Positions 53,822-62,745 of a stretch of DNA of 64,000 nucleotides are shown here, piece by piece. Position 1 is the stretch's first letter, and each line of letters starts with the position of its first letter. This DNA is from CAVYHJ01 sp963768165 [NCBI: uncultured bacterium] (GTDB taxonomy: Bacteria > UBP4 > UBA4092). The notes below the pieces were generated by a model, which ran no database searches, had not been told where the DNA came from, and saw only the letters and a program-made list of their open reading frames with translations. The position numbers were made by a program, and so were the translations under genes. Location of the stretch: NCBI GenBank assembly GCA_963768165.1, contig CAVYHJ010000002.1:744001-808000 (forward strand). Direction: 5' to 3'.

Positions 53822-55039
53822 TTATTTAACCATCGCGTTCAACGAAAATACTGGTAACAACATGGATATTACAATAAATCCTACGATACACGCCATAAAT
53901 AAAATCATTCCGGGCTCCAGCAAGGAAACGAAAACCTTGACAGCATTATCCACTTCGACATCGTATCCCTCGGATATTTTTATCAGTACATCTTCCAAGT
54001 TTCCTGCCTCTTCACCCACGGCAATCATCTCGACCACCGATGGCGGGAATACTTTACTCATCCCCAACGGTTCTGCCAGCGACTGTCCTTCGCGAATACT
54101 CCCTGCCACTTCCCCAATTTCCTTTGCGATTACTTCATTCCCCGCGGCTCCTTTCACGACCTGTAAAGCAGAAAGCAGCGGAACCCCGCTGCGTACCAAT
54201 GTCCCCAAGGTCCGGCAAAACCGGGATACCGCCAGTTTTATGACAATATCTTTGACGACCGGCACTTTCAGCTTGAATCCATCAAATTGATACTTGCCGG
54301 ATTTGGTTTTTACCCATCGGCGAAAGAAAACAATACCCACAACCAAAATACATATCAGAAGAGGCCACCAGGTCCGCAGCCATTTACTGATCGCCATTAA
54401 AATCTGTGTCGGGAGAGGTAAACTCTGACCCATATCCGCAAATAAACCCGCAAATTTGGGAATAAAGAACGTCATTAAAAATGTCACCGACGCACCCCCT
54501 ACAATAAATAATAATATGGGATAGGCCAATGCCGTTTTAACTTTCGTCAATAACCCTTGTTCCTTTTCTGAAAAGTCGGCAATTCGACCCAACACGATTT
54601 CCAAACTTCCCGATACTTCTCCGGCTTTAATTAAATTCACTTGTAACTCTGAAAAAACTTGGGGATGCTGCGCCATCGCGTCCGCTAAATTACTCCCCGC
54701 TACAACCTCATTCCGAATCTTGTGAATCACTTCCTGCCATTTCGGATTGCTTTGCTGTTTGGCAAGGGTGGTCAATGCCTTGATTAAGGGGACACCGGCT
54801 CCCAATAAATCTCCCATTTGCCGCATGAACAATGAGATATCAGCTCTTTTAATTCGCTTCCCGAATAAACTTTTTGCGGAGGATGTTCGCCCCGATTCCT
54901 GGTCATGAGTGGATAAATCCAGCGGGGTCAATCCCATTCCCATTAACCGGTCAACCACGACACCCCGGCTTTCTCCTACCATAATACCGCTGACCACCTG
55001 ACCGTTCCGATTTTTTGCTTTATAAAGAAAATTTGACAT
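53822..55039 (-). CDS. gspF: Type II secretion inner-membrane protein GspF
   Basis: A 405-residue polytopic platform protein with two repeated T2SSF domains (about 70-195 and 270-395) and three membrane segments (about 170-190, 220-240 and 375-398). ADISLFMRQMGDLLGAGVPL and FCRTLGTLVRSGVPLLSALQ are the paired motifs. It anchors the GspE ATPase. Confidence 0.93.
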   Translation of the reverse strand: MSNFLYKAKNRNGQVVSGIMVGESRGVVVDRLMGMGLTPLDLSTHDQESGRTSSAKSLFGKRIKRADISLFMRQMGDLLGAGVPLIKALTTLAKQQSNPKWQEVIHKIRNEVVAGSNLADAMAQHPQVFSELQVNLIKAGEVSGSLEIVLGRIADFSEKEQGLLTKVKTALAYPILLFIVGGASVTFLMTFFIPKFAGLFADMGQSLPLPTQILMAISKWLRTWWPLLICILVVGIVFFRRWVKTKSGKYQFDGFKLKVPVVKDIVIKLAVSRFCRTLGTLVRSGVPLLSALQVVKGAAGNEVIAKEIGEVAGSIREGQSLAEPLGMSKVFPPSVVEMIAVGEEAGNLEDVLIKISEGYDVEVDNAVKVFVSLLEPGMILFMACIVGFIVISMLLPVFSLNAMVK

Positions 55040-55048
55040 AATATAAAA

Positions 55049-56710
55049 TTATTCTTCCGTGGTAACTCGCAGAATTTCTTCCATGGTGGTTTGCCCGTTC
55101 TGGACTTTGTGCCACCCGTCATCCCTTAAGGTCTTCATTCCATCCGCCACTACTTTTTGTTTAATTTTTCCGGCAGAGGAATGTTGCATAACCATTTCCC
55201 TGATTTCATCCGTCACCATGAGTAATTCAAAAATTCCCAATCGTCCTTTGTATCCTGATTTCTTGCAACGCTCGCATCCGGTTCCTCGATAGGATTTTGT
55301 TAATCCATTATTTTCTACCGATGGTTCTACTTTTTGTTCTACCTTACAATGGTCACAGACTTTCCTAACCAACCGTTGCGCCATTAGACCTTCCACCGAA
55401 GACGCGACCAAATACGGTTCAATCCCCATATCAATCAACCGGGTCATGGCGCCTGCCGCGTCATTGGTATGCAGCGTGCTGAATACCAAATGACCCGTGA
55501 GAGCGGACCGTATCGCGATATCCGCGGTTTCCCGGTCACGAATTTCGCCAATCATTATAATATCCGGATCATGGCGTAATATGGAGCGCAGAGCTTGCGC
55601 AAAATCAAATCCAATTTTCGGTTTGGTGGGAATCTGTTCTACTCCTTTTAATTGATATTCCACAGGGTCTTCTACCGTAATGATTTTTTGGTCGTCGGAA
55701 TTAATTTCTGCTAGTGCCGCATATAATGTCGTTGATTTCCCGCTGCCAGTCGGTCCGGTCACTAGGATGATTCCATGCGGGCGGGTAATCAATTTCCGAA
55801 ATCCGGCATAAACCTGTCCATCCATTCCCAATTCTTCCAATCCGAGAAAAATGGAACCGCGATCCAATAAACGCATCACGATATCTTCCCCGTGAATTCC
55901 CGGAATAATGGATACACGCACATCAATTTCCTTGTCTCCGACTCGTAGTTTAATCCGGCCATCCTGTGGCAGCCGTTTTTCCGCAATATTTAATTCCGCC
56001 ATGATTTTGATACGTGAGATAATCGCGTTTTGAAATAATTTTATTTTGGGCGGAGTCACGGCAGGATATAACATACCGTCTATCCGGTACCGTATCCGTA
56101 ATTCATCTTCAAAGGGTTCCACATGAATATCACTCGCCCGGTCCCGGACGGCTTCCAAAATAATCTGGTTGACAAATTGAACCAGTGACGCATCCTCGAC
56201 CATTTCAAGAGATTCTCCATTATCGTCCTTACCCTCCTGCAACACTTCCAGATTTTGGCCGGATTCTTTCAAAAGCTGATCCATGCTTTCCGCGCCAATT
56301 CCATAATATTTTTTCAATAGCCGGTCTATATCTTGGGAACTTCCGATGACCGCCTGGACATTGCAATTCAATAATATCCTCAGCTCATCCAGTGCTTTCA
56401 AATCAAACGGATTGGATGTCGCGACGATCAATGTCCCGTTATTTCGTTCCAAGGGAAGTACCTTTTTTCGTACCACAAATTTCGCGGGAACTGAATTAAT
56501 CACGTCTTGCTCAATCGTCTTTTCCGATAAATCCATATACGACATTCCCAACGGTTCACCCAAAGCACGCAATAACTTCTCCTCAGAAATCATACCCAAC
56601 CGTACCAGCGTCTGCCCTAAATGTTCTCCCGGTTGTTTGGGCACACTTTGTGCAGAGAGTAATTGCTCTTGAGTTATTAGTCCTTTTTTTTGTAATATTT
56701 CTTCAATCAT
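55049..56710 (-). CDS. gspE: Type II secretion ATPase GspE
   Basis: A 553-residue hexameric ATPase that drives pseudopilus growth. N-terminal MshEN/T2SSE_N domain (about 1-140), then Walker A GPTGSGKSTTLYA (about 315-327), Asp box TVEDPVEY, Walker B IIMIGEIRDRETADIA, His box STLHTND and the zinc domain with CDHC and CERC pairs (about 455-485). First gene of the secretion operon in this direction. Confidence 0.94.
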   Translation of the reverse strand: MIEEILQKKGLITQEQLLSAQSVPKQPGEHLGQTLVRLGMISEEKLLRALGEPLGMSYMDLSEKTIEQDVINSVPAKFVVRKKVLPLERNNGTLIVATSNPFDLKALDELRILLNCNVQAVIGSSQDIDRLLKKYYGIGAESMDQLLKESGQNLEVLQEGKDDNGESLEMVEDASLVQFVNQIILEAVRDRASDIHVEPFEDELRIRYRIDGMLYPAVTPPKIKLFQNAIISRIKIMAELNIAEKRLPQDGRIKLRVGDKEIDVRVSIIPGIHGEDIVMRLLDRGSIFLGLEELGMDGQVYAGFRKLITRPHGIILVTGPTGSGKSTTLYAALAEINSDDQKIITVEDPVEYQLKGVEQIPTKPKIGFDFAQALRSILRHDPDIIMIGEIRDRETADIAIRSALTGHLVFSTLHTNDAAGAMTRLIDMGIEPYLVASSVEGLMAQRLVRKVCDHCKVEQKVEPSVENNGLTKSYRGTGCERCKKSGYKGRLGIFELLMVTDEIREMVMQHSSAGKIKQKVVADGMKTLRDDGWHKVQNGQTTMEEILRVTTEE

Positions 56711-56743
56711 AGATACCTTTGAATTGTTTTATTTTTAAAGATT

Positions 56744-56782
56744 CCGTTGGCAGAATTTTCTTTTCGGAAACTCTGCCAACGG
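56744..56782. terminator. Hairpin between the Gly-rich gene and gspE
   Basis: CCGTTGGCAGA (56744-56754) pairs perfectly with TCTGCCAACGG (56772-56782) across a 17-base loop. It lies between the Gly-rich protein gene and gspE, both leftward. On that strand it is followed by AATCTTTAAAAATAAAA, a weak U tract, so it may be an attenuator or a partial terminator. Confidence 0.5.
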
Positions 56783-56808
56783 TATGTTATTTCAATGTTC
56801 AAATACGT

Positions 56809-57372
56809 TTAGTTGTTCGGAGGAGGATTACCGCCCGGGCCACCACGTCCACCACCACCGCCTGGGCCACCGCGTCCACCACGACCGCCACCGAACCCGC
56901 CGAATCCACCACCAGCGCCGCCGTTAATAATACCAGCTTCTGTCAATTGAGCTTCTTGACGTACACTCAACACTGATTTCAAATCCGCTTCCGCGGCTTC
57001 AGATGTTTTCTTCAATTGTGCATTTAACGCTTTAATTTTTTCCAGTTGTTGTTTAACAGCTTTATCGCTGCTTTTGGGGTCTTGCAATAAATCTCTTAAA
57101 CCGTCTCTCAATGTCCGCATGTCTTCAAAACTGGAAAACCGTGAACTCAAAACTTTCTCTATTTTCGGAACAATGATTTTGGCTTCCGCATTCGATAAAC
57201 CTAAATCAGTTGTCGCGCGATCTAATATTCTTGCTTGCATTTGTGCCGGGTCAAAATTTCCTCGTCCACCGCCTCGTCCGCCGCCATCATTCTGTGCCAT
57301 TACAATACCGCAGGTGGTGAGTCCTAAAACCACACATAATCCTACCATGGTTATTTTTTTCGCTAATTTCAT
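56809..57372 (-). CDS. Secreted protein with Gly-rich tail
   Basis: A 187-residue exported protein: signal peptide (1-26, ending VMA), a Gly/Arg-rich patch, a helical core (about 45-145) with regularly spaced charged residues similar in style to Spy/CpxP-like chaperones, and a low-complexity tail of GGxGG and GRGG units ending in PPPNN. The function is unknown. It follows the Spy/CpxP-like gene by 2 bases and so shares its transcript. Confidence 0.65.
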   Translation of the reverse strand: MKLAKKITMVGLCVVLGLTTCGIVMAQNDGGGRGGGRGNFDPAQMQARILDRATTDLGLSNAEAKIIVPKIEKVLSSRFSSFEDMRTLRDGLRDLLQDPKSSDKAVKQQLEKIKALNAQLKKTSEAAEADLKSVLSVRQEAQLTEAGIINGGAGGGFGGFGGGRGGRGGPGGGGGRGGPGGNPPPNN

Positions 57373-57374
57373 AC

Positions 57375-57863
57375 TTATTTCCCCTTTTTGGAAGTTGTAT
57401 CACGTGAGGTGGATGTTGTATCCCGTCCCCATCGTCTTTCTCGCGTTTGTCTTTCTTGATCGAATTTCTTTTGAAATTCAATAAATTTCACTTTCTGTTC
57501 CGGATTTAATACCGTGTTAATCTGCTTATCCACCTCCTCCCGCATAGATTTCATACGTTGCTCCCGCTCCGCTTGGTGTTTTTCCCGTTCCACTTGGTTT
57601 TTTTTATCTATTTGGTCAAATATATCGGCGATTTTTTTGGTCTGATCCTCGGATAATCCCAAGTCTTGTTTCAATTCATCCAATAATCTCTTTTGAAAAT
57701 CACGCGGACCCCGGGGACCTGGCGGCGGGAGCGGCGGTTCGTTCAACTGCAATCTGTGGAATAAATAGCGTTGATACGATTCTCCGCCGACAAATCCCAA
57801 CGCGCCACCAATAATAAACACCACTACTATTAAAGTAATCCATTTGGTTTTTGAACTGCTCAT
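57375..57863 (-). CDS. Spy/CpxP-like periplasmic protein
   Basis: A 162-residue protein with an N-terminal membrane anchor (about 8-28), a proline-rich hinge (PPLPPPGPRGPR) and a helical domain (about 55-140) with LGLSEDQTKKIADIFDQ and LNPEQKVKFIEFQKKF, the LTxxQ-type repeats of the Spy/CpxP/CnrR group. These sense or buffer misfolded envelope proteins or metals. Its place behind an ECF sigma and anti-sigma pair agrees with a stress role, though the target is inferred. Confidence 0.75.
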   Translation of the reverse strand: MSSSKTKWITLIVVVFIIGGALGFVGGESYQRYLFHRLQLNEPPLPPPGPRGPRDFQKRLLDELKQDLGLSEDQTKKIADIFDQIDKKNQVEREKHQAEREQRMKSMREEVDKQINTVLNPEQKVKFIEFQKKFDQERQTRERRWGRDTTSTSRDTTSKKGK

Positions 57864-57916
57864 AGACCCGTTCCTTGAATAAATATTTGTGTCATTTTAT
57901 CTTTTCCTTACATGCC

Positions 57917-58381
57917 TTAGGATTGACCATAAATCATGGCCAGGGTATCTGTCCCGCTACTGGTCGTCGAATCTGTCCAACTGCTCAGATACTGGTCAAT
58001 CGTCACTGGCGTTGTATCTTGTTGGATTTGTTGGGGTCGTAAATACGGCTGTATTCCCATGACAATTAATACCACCAATGCCGCCATCACCACCGCCGAC
58101 ACCGGACTCGGAATATAACGAGTAATCCAATCGTCCTCCCAGAACCGTAATGGTTTAACGGGTTCGGCGCGCATTCTTCGGGAAATCGCCTGCCACACTT
58201 GTTCCTCAGGATACATCATGGTCTCTGTTTTGCGGATCTCTTGGATTTTTTCCCATTGCGCTAATCGCGATTGGCAAAGTTTGCAATCCACCAGATGCAA
58301 TTCGACTTTTTTCCGTTTCCTTTCGGAAACTTCATTATCCAGATACGCTGATAAGTTTTTCAACCAATACCCATGTTTCAT
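57917..58381 (-). CDS. Zinc-finger anti-sigma factor
   Basis: A 154-residue single-pass protein. Residues about 5-45 form the anti-sigma zinc-binding domain with HLVDCKLC (HxxxCxxC), and a membrane helix lies at about 95-115 (VSAVVMAALVVLIVMGI). The tail is short and Ser/Thr-rich. It would hold the ECF sigma encoded just before it at the membrane. The two genes overlap by 4 bases. Confidence 0.87.
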   Translation of the reverse strand: MKHGYWLKNLSAYLDNEVSERKRKKVELHLVDCKLCQSRLAQWEKIQEIRKTETMMYPEEQVWQAISRRMRAEPVKPLRFWEDDWITRYIPSPVSAVVMAALVVLIVMGIQPYLRPQQIQQDTTPVTIDQYLSSWTDSTTSSGTDTLAMIYGQS

Positions 58382-59010
58382 ATCCCTTCTCCTTTCACGA
58401 TCTCCTTATAAAAATCTTTTAACTCCTTTTGCAACATTTCTCTCGCCCGAAAAATTCGCGATTTCACCGTCCCCAAACGGCATCCAACAACTTTGCTGAT
58501 TTCTTCATAACTCATATCTTCAATTTCCTTGAGATAAACCGTTTCCCGAAACTCCATCGGTAGGTGGTTTATCGCTTCTACTACTCTTTGACGTATTTGC
58601 TTGTCAGACTGTTCCTGACTGGGGGTCGGTTTGTTATCCGGCATACGATCCAATAACGATTCGACCTCATTTTCATCGTTGAATATTTCAACACTAACTT
58701 CCTTTTTTCGGGATTTGCTTCTCTGCATATCCCGGCAATGGTTCACGGTAATCCGATATAACCACGTGGAAATCTTCGACTGATACTGGAAATCCTTCAA
58801 TCCCCGAAAGGCCTTCATAAAAATTTCCTGAGTTGCGTCTTTGGCACCTTCCGTATCCCCTAATACTTTCCATGCCAACGTGTAAACACCACCGGAATAG
58901 GTTCGATAAAATTCCTCGTAGCCGGTTTGGTCACCCGAACGGCATCTCTCCACTAATTCCCGTTCGCTCAAATCCCTCTTAACCCCTGTCCTTTCAATAT
59001 CTCTATCCAT
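58378..59010 (-). CDS. ECF-type RNA polymerase sigma factor
   Basis: A 210-residue sigma-70 family protein with region 2 (about 25-95, GAKDATQEIFMKAFRGLKDF and STWLYRITVNHCRD) and region 4 (about 135-195, LPMEFRETVYLKEIEDMSYEEISKVVGCRLGTVKSRIFRARE). No regions 1 or 3, so an extracytoplasmic-function sigma. A linker of about 35 residues rich in Glu and Lys separates the two parts. First gene of the stress cluster ahead of the T2SS genes. Confidence 0.92.
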   Translation of the reverse strand: MDRDIERTGVKRDLSERELVERCRSGDQTGYEEFYRTYSGGVYTLAWKVLGDTEGAKDATQEIFMKAFRGLKDFQYQSKISTWLYRITVNHCRDMQRSKSRKKEVSVEIFNDENEVESLLDRMPDNKPTPSQEQSDKQIRQRVVEAINHLPMEFRETVYLKEIEDMSYEEISKVVGCRLGTVKSRIFRAREMLQKELKDFYKEIVKGEGI

Positions 59011-59178
59011 TTAGACGCCTACAATGGTAAATAGTTCCTTAAATATTGTATCTTTTCTATAAAGTTTTACCATACTTTTCCTCTTTACGACATACATATC
59101 GTAATTATAAATCTCAAATTATTACAAAAAAGTTACAAAATTTGATAGAATCTATAAATATTAAACATTGACTGAATT

Positions 59179-60081
59179 ATGATAAACAGGCAAATTGATC
59201 CAAAAGTGACATTAAATCAAGCCTTATCCATTAAACAATTATTGGAAGACTTGAATCAGGCTTTTGAGATATTGCCCCTCGCCTCCGGGAGTTCCCTGCG
59301 ATGTTTTTGTCCCATCCACAAATCCAATGCCTTTCGGACTCTGCTGATTGATATCGAACACCGTTCATTCAAGTGTTCCTATACGCAATGCCCCGGCAAT
59401 GAAGAAGGCAAATTGATTGATTTGTTCTCTTTGACATTTAACTGTCCCCCGGAGGTCACTTTTGAATATTGGGAGAAAAAAGTGAATGGGGAAAAGTTAA
59501 CCCTGAAAGATTTGAAAACAATAGAAATAAATCTCCAGTCCAATCCAAAAACTCAAGCGCCTCCGCCGGAAATCAAACCGGAAATTCCTGAAGAAATGAT
59601 TGTGGAACAGGAAATATCCGAACCGGAAGAAACCGGAAAAAAGCGCATTCCTGATATTGAATTCATGGAAGTATTAAACAAAGAATTGGCACGTTGCAAA
59701 CGGTTCCATATGCCTTTTTCCCTGGTTGTCATGCAATTGGTAGAGACCGGTGAATCGCCCCAACCCGACCGTGCGAAAAATTGTGATGTGGAATTATTCC
59801 AATATTTGGCGAAACAAACCCGCCCCTACGACACCCTGGCAAATTATGGCACCAATCAATTTTCTTTTCTCTTCCCGCAGGTCACCAAAGAACACGCCCG
59901 TTTGATCATTAAACGGTTAAAGAAAAGTATTCAAACCTTTATTAAGGAAAAATACCCGGAGGAATATGGGTTGCATTACGGATTTGCCCATTATGACGGA
60001 ACCGATGAGAAGATTTCCACGGATAAACTTGTAGAGAACGCCTTGGACGATTTGCTGGAAAATATTACCCTGGAAAATTAA
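59179..60081 (+). CDS. Primase-type CHC2 zinc finger fused to a degenerate GGDEF domain
   Basis: A 300-residue protein with an unusual pairing. Residues about 30-90 resemble the DnaG CHC2 zinc finger: CPIH, then FKCSYTQCPG with the remaining cysteines, and LIDLFSL. A Pro/Glu-rich linker (about 118-158) joins a GGDEF-like domain (about 163-295, starting EFMEVLNKELARCKRFHMPFSLVVM). The signature reads YGTNQFSFLFP where GGDEF should be, so cyclase activity is not expected. It could bind DNA and a nucleotide. It converges with the hydrolase gene, overlapping by 4 bases. Confidence 0.72.
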   Translation: MINRQIDPKVTLNQALSIKQLLEDLNQAFEILPLASGSSLRCFCPIHKSNAFRTLLIDIEHRSFKCSYTQCPGNEEGKLIDLFSLTFNCPPEVTFEYWEKKVNGEKLTLKDLKTIEINLQSNPKTQAPPPEIKPEIPEEMIVEQEISEPEETGKKRIPDIEFMEVLNKELARCKRFHMPFSLVVMQLVETGESPQPDRAKNCDVELFQYLAKQTRPYDTLANYGTNQFSFLFPQVTKEHARLIIKRLKKSIQTFIKEKYPEEYGLHYGFAHYDGTDEKISTDKLVENALDDLLENITLEN

Positions 60082-60923
60082 TTCTGGTATTGTATCACCC
60101 GCTGAATAAAATGCGCCAAACCACATAACGCCACTTCCCCGTTCATCCCGATACTTTCATTATGCGTTCCGTGGAGTACGAGAAATTCTTTGGGTTCATT
60201 GGCTGCCGCGAACAATTCCTGCCCATGATGGAATTTCACGATATCGTCTTCTTTGCTATGTGCCACCAGTACCGGGCAATGAATCGTTTTGATTTTCGAC
60301 AAGGTATCATATTTTGTACGAATCAACGGGCGGATTGGAAAAAATGGATAAATATCCCGGCTGATATTTTGTATAGACGTAAAAGCGCTGTCCAGAATCA
60401 ATCCCGCGGGTTTAACCTTAGTCGCCATTTCTGTGGCAACAGCTCCGCCCAAAGATTCTCCAAATAAAATAATTTTCTTCATATCTACATCTTTTCTGGA
60501 TTCGAGATAATGATACGCCGCCATCCCATCCCGATATGTTCCAATCTCCGAAGGACGACCCACGCTCTTCCCATACCCTCGATAATCGAAAATAAATAGA
60601 TTCACTTTCAAATCATGTAAGAGCAGAATAGTTTCCACCCGATCCCCTATATTCCCCGCGTTGCCATGACAAAATAAAATCGTGGCGATGGCCTCCGGGT
60701 GCGGGATAAACCACCCATTGAGCGTAACGCCATCCTCGGTTTTGAAATTAATATTTTCGTATGCCAATCCGACGGTCGCCGGAGATTGTTCAATAAATTG
60801 GGTCGGATAATAGATTTGCCATCGCTCAAAATACCGCAGAAATACGAAAAATGCCAACGCCAGCAATATTACATCAATAACCCACCGCAACATCCTTTTC
60901 CTCGTTATCCTCTTTCCCAGCAT
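60078..60923 (-). CDS. Membrane-anchored alpha/beta hydrolase
   Basis: A 281-residue serine hydrolase of the BEM46/YfhR type. One N-terminal membrane segment (about 10-28) anchors it. FCHGNAGNIGDRVE forms the oxyanion region, GESLGGAVA (about residues 150-158) holds the nucleophile Ser, SKEDDIV the Asp and HGTHNES the His. Substrate not known. Confidence 0.85.
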   Translation of the reverse strand: MLGKRITRKRMLRWVIDVILLALAFFVFLRYFERWQIYYPTQFIEQSPATVGLAYENINFKTEDGVTLNGWFIPHPEAIATILFCHGNAGNIGDRVETILLLHDLKVNLFIFDYRGYGKSVGRPSEIGTYRDGMAAYHYLESRKDVDMKKIILFGESLGGAVATEMATKVKPAGLILDSAFTSIQNISRDIYPFFPIRPLIRTKYDTLSKIKTIHCPVLVAHSKEDDIVKFHHGQELFAAANEPKEFLVLHGTHNESIGMNGEVALCGLAHFIQRVIQYQN

Positions 60924-61666
60924 ATTTTAGTTATTACTCGATTAAGTATACCTTTAGCATACACCTACGGCAAGACTTGGCTGAAACGACAATTCCCATT
61001 TTTGGAATTCTGAGTCCACTAAGTAACTCTCTTTTCCCTGTCTACTAACTAATCCTATGTCCATCGGAGTTGAAACGAAGCTGAAACGGAGATAATACGG
61101 AGAAGATACGGAGTTGGGATGAAGGAGATCGATCTCCTTCATCCCTGCCTTATAGAGGATTTACAATATTAAGGTTGGAAATATATACTTTTTCTACCTG
61201 ACTTTAGTCAAGGGTTTCCGGGCTTTAGCCCATTTACTCCCCTCCAGCGTTTCATTCATTCTATCTTTCAGGTATTCCCAATTCTAGCTTTTTCAATCTA
61301 CCATCTGAAATCTAAAATCTGCAATGGTTTAATTATATCCCGAGTTTTCTTTTTGTCAATTTATTTAATTTGTCATTCTGAGCGTAGCGAAGAATCTCTG
61401 TGTTCTACTTGATTTAAAGCGACTTTAGGAAGGGATTCTTCGTCACTGAGTTTATCCCGATTCATCGGGACTCCTTAGAATGACAGGGTGATGGGTATCA
61501 ACGAGTTTTTCATAGGTCTCATTTGTTAAAAGCTCTAAAAATTGCAGGTTTCTTTTTTGAGTGATTTTTCCTTCCAGTTTTTGTCATTCCCGCGTAAGTC
61601 TTTGAGTCCTGATTCTTTTTATCGGACCGGGAATCCAGCTCTTTATGCGTAGATTCATTACTAATA
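60924..61666. other. Long intergenic region with dispersed repeats
   Basis: About 740 bases without a gene. It holds dispersed repeats: TGTCATTCTGAG...GAAGAATCTC (61371-61399), GGGATTCTTC...TTAGAATGACAGG (61431-61487) with an internal ATCCCGATTCATCGGGA hairpin, and TCATTCCCGCG...GGGAATCCAG (about 61585-61638). The left part is AT-rich with no signal that I can name. Confidence 0.5.
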
Positions 61667-61695
61667 CTGACAAACTAGAAGGGGCGTCCTATAAT
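61667..61695 (+). promoter_or_regulatory. Sigma-70-type promoter
   Basis: CTGACA (61667-61672) and TATAAT (61690-61695) with an exact 17-base spacer, one base off the consensus at -35 and perfect at -10. Transcription would start near 61702 and read the structured leader and, past the terminator, the secreted-protein gene at 61924. Confidence 0.7.
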
Positions 61696-61699
61696 CTTA

Positions 61700-61884
61700 G
61701 CAATTAGCGAGATGTTTGAATTAGGTCGGTCCGACGTGGAAGAGAGAAAGTAGTTAGTCGGCCTGATGAGACGAACGCTCAAGGAATTTGAAAAAGACGT
61801 CCGCAAGAATATCGGACGGAACTTAAGATTTCAGGATTTCTATAAGCCTGATGAATACGAAAGAAGTATTCATCGGGCTTTTTT
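61700..61884 (+). ncRNA. Candidate structured leader RNA or small RNA
   Basis: About 185 bases between a strong promoter and an intrinsic terminator. Two internal helices can be drawn: GGTCCGAC (61728-61735) with GTCGGCC (61757-61763), one bulge, and CGTCCG (61798-61803) with CGGACG (61813-61818) over 9 bases. The RNA would end at the terminator 40 bases before the next start codon. It matches no riboswitch or 6S/tmRNA/SRP consensus that I can recall. A frame with one internal TAG is also open here (see rejected items), so an RNA role is a proposal. Confidence 0.45.
61844..61884 (+). terminator. Intrinsic terminator in the leader
   Basis: AAGCCTGATGAATAC (61844-61858) pairs with GTATTCATCGGGCTT (61866-61880) over a 7-base loop, all 15 positions pairing including one G-U, followed by a run of six T. 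It stands upstream of a gene, which suggests either a short independent RNA or regulated read-through. Confidence 0.8.
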
Positions 61885-61923
61885 ATTTGCATTTCTAATA
61901 ACTTATGGTAGGGAGGTGTAACT

Positions 61924-62739
61924 ATGAAAAAATTATTACCAGTTATTTTAGGGATAGTAATATGTTCGAGTTATGCTCATGCTGATTTTTTGTTTTCTAC
62001 CAAAGAAGCGTTTACCAATGGGTCAAATACTTTTGATAAGTTTAGTATTGTTTCGACTAATTGTACGGGAAATTATACGCAAGTCTTAACCTCGCTTTCG
62101 GCGGTATTGCCCCCGGAAACAGGAATTGATTCTTTACAATATATCGCTTCTAATACGACGGTATTTGCGATACGGGAAGATGCCGTGATTCAAGGCACGC
62201 TGTTCCATCGGCAGGATTTGATGGTCTGGGACGGAACCAATGTTACTCTTTTGTTTGACGGACAAGGTGCAGGGATACCTCAGGAAGCTGGATTGGATGC
62301 GGCAGATGTTACCAGTCTTAGTCCCTTGACCCTATCCATTTCATTACGGGAGGATGCCACGCTACCGGGTATCGGATTAGTAAGCCGGAATGATGCCATT
62401 CATTATGTCGCAGGAAACGGATTTACAGGTAAGGATTTTGATGCCTCCGCTAATAACGTCCCTGCGGAAATGAACCTGGATATCTATCATTACGTGACAG
62501 GCACCCAAACGATTATGGCTTTTGATGTCGCAGGTAACTTGCCTGCTGGTTCCAGTAATATGTTTAATAAATCGGATATTGTATCCTTTAATCCGACAGG
62601 TGGGGGATTCAGTGCAACATCCTATTTTTGCGGTGTGTCTGAAGGGATACCCGCGGAAGTGAATATTGCCGCGGTAACTCTGACCACAGGGACAGTCGTT
62701 CCCGTGGAATTAAGTCAGTTCGATGCTTTGAGTGAATAG
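61924..62739 (+). CDS. Secreted protein of unknown function
   Basis: A 271-residue exported protein. The signal peptide is residues 1-20 (ending SYAHA), and the ribosome site GGGAGGTG is strong. The mature part is beta-rich, with two related halves: PPETGIDSLQYIASNTTVFAIREDA and PAEMNLDIYHYVTGTQTIMAF, each with ExxxDxxxY/H patterns, which suggests an internal repeat of about 60-70 residues. The end VVPVELSQFDALSE resembles the VPVELSxF strand found just before sorting tails of secreted proteins, but no tail follows. I do not recognise the family. Confidence 0.7.
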   Translation: MKKLLPVILGIVICSSYAHADFLFSTKEAFTNGSNTFDKFSIVSTNCTGNYTQVLTSLSAVLPPETGIDSLQYIASNTTVFAIREDAVIQGTLFHRQDLMVWDGTNVTLLFDGQGAGIPQEAGLDAADVTSLSPLTLSISLREDATLPGIGLVSRNDAIHYVAGNGFTGKDFDASANNVPAEMNLDIYHYVTGTQTIMAFDVAGNLPAGSSNMFNKSDIVSFNPTGGGFSATSYFCGVSEGIPAEVNIAAVTLTTGTVVPVELSQFDALSE

Positions 62740-62745
62740 ATATCA

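Noticed and set aside
61757-61790. Hammerhead-like CTGATGAG core
   Set aside because: The required GAAA after stem II and the third helix are not present; AAGG follows instead.
61712-61921. A frame encoding a 13-residue peptide, one TAG, then a 51-residue ORF (MRRTLKEFEKDVRK...) ending at 61921
   Set aside because: It runs through the terminator stem and the ribosome site of the next gene, its second start has no ribosome site, and I recognise no family. Kept as an alternative to the RNA interpretation but not listed as a gene.
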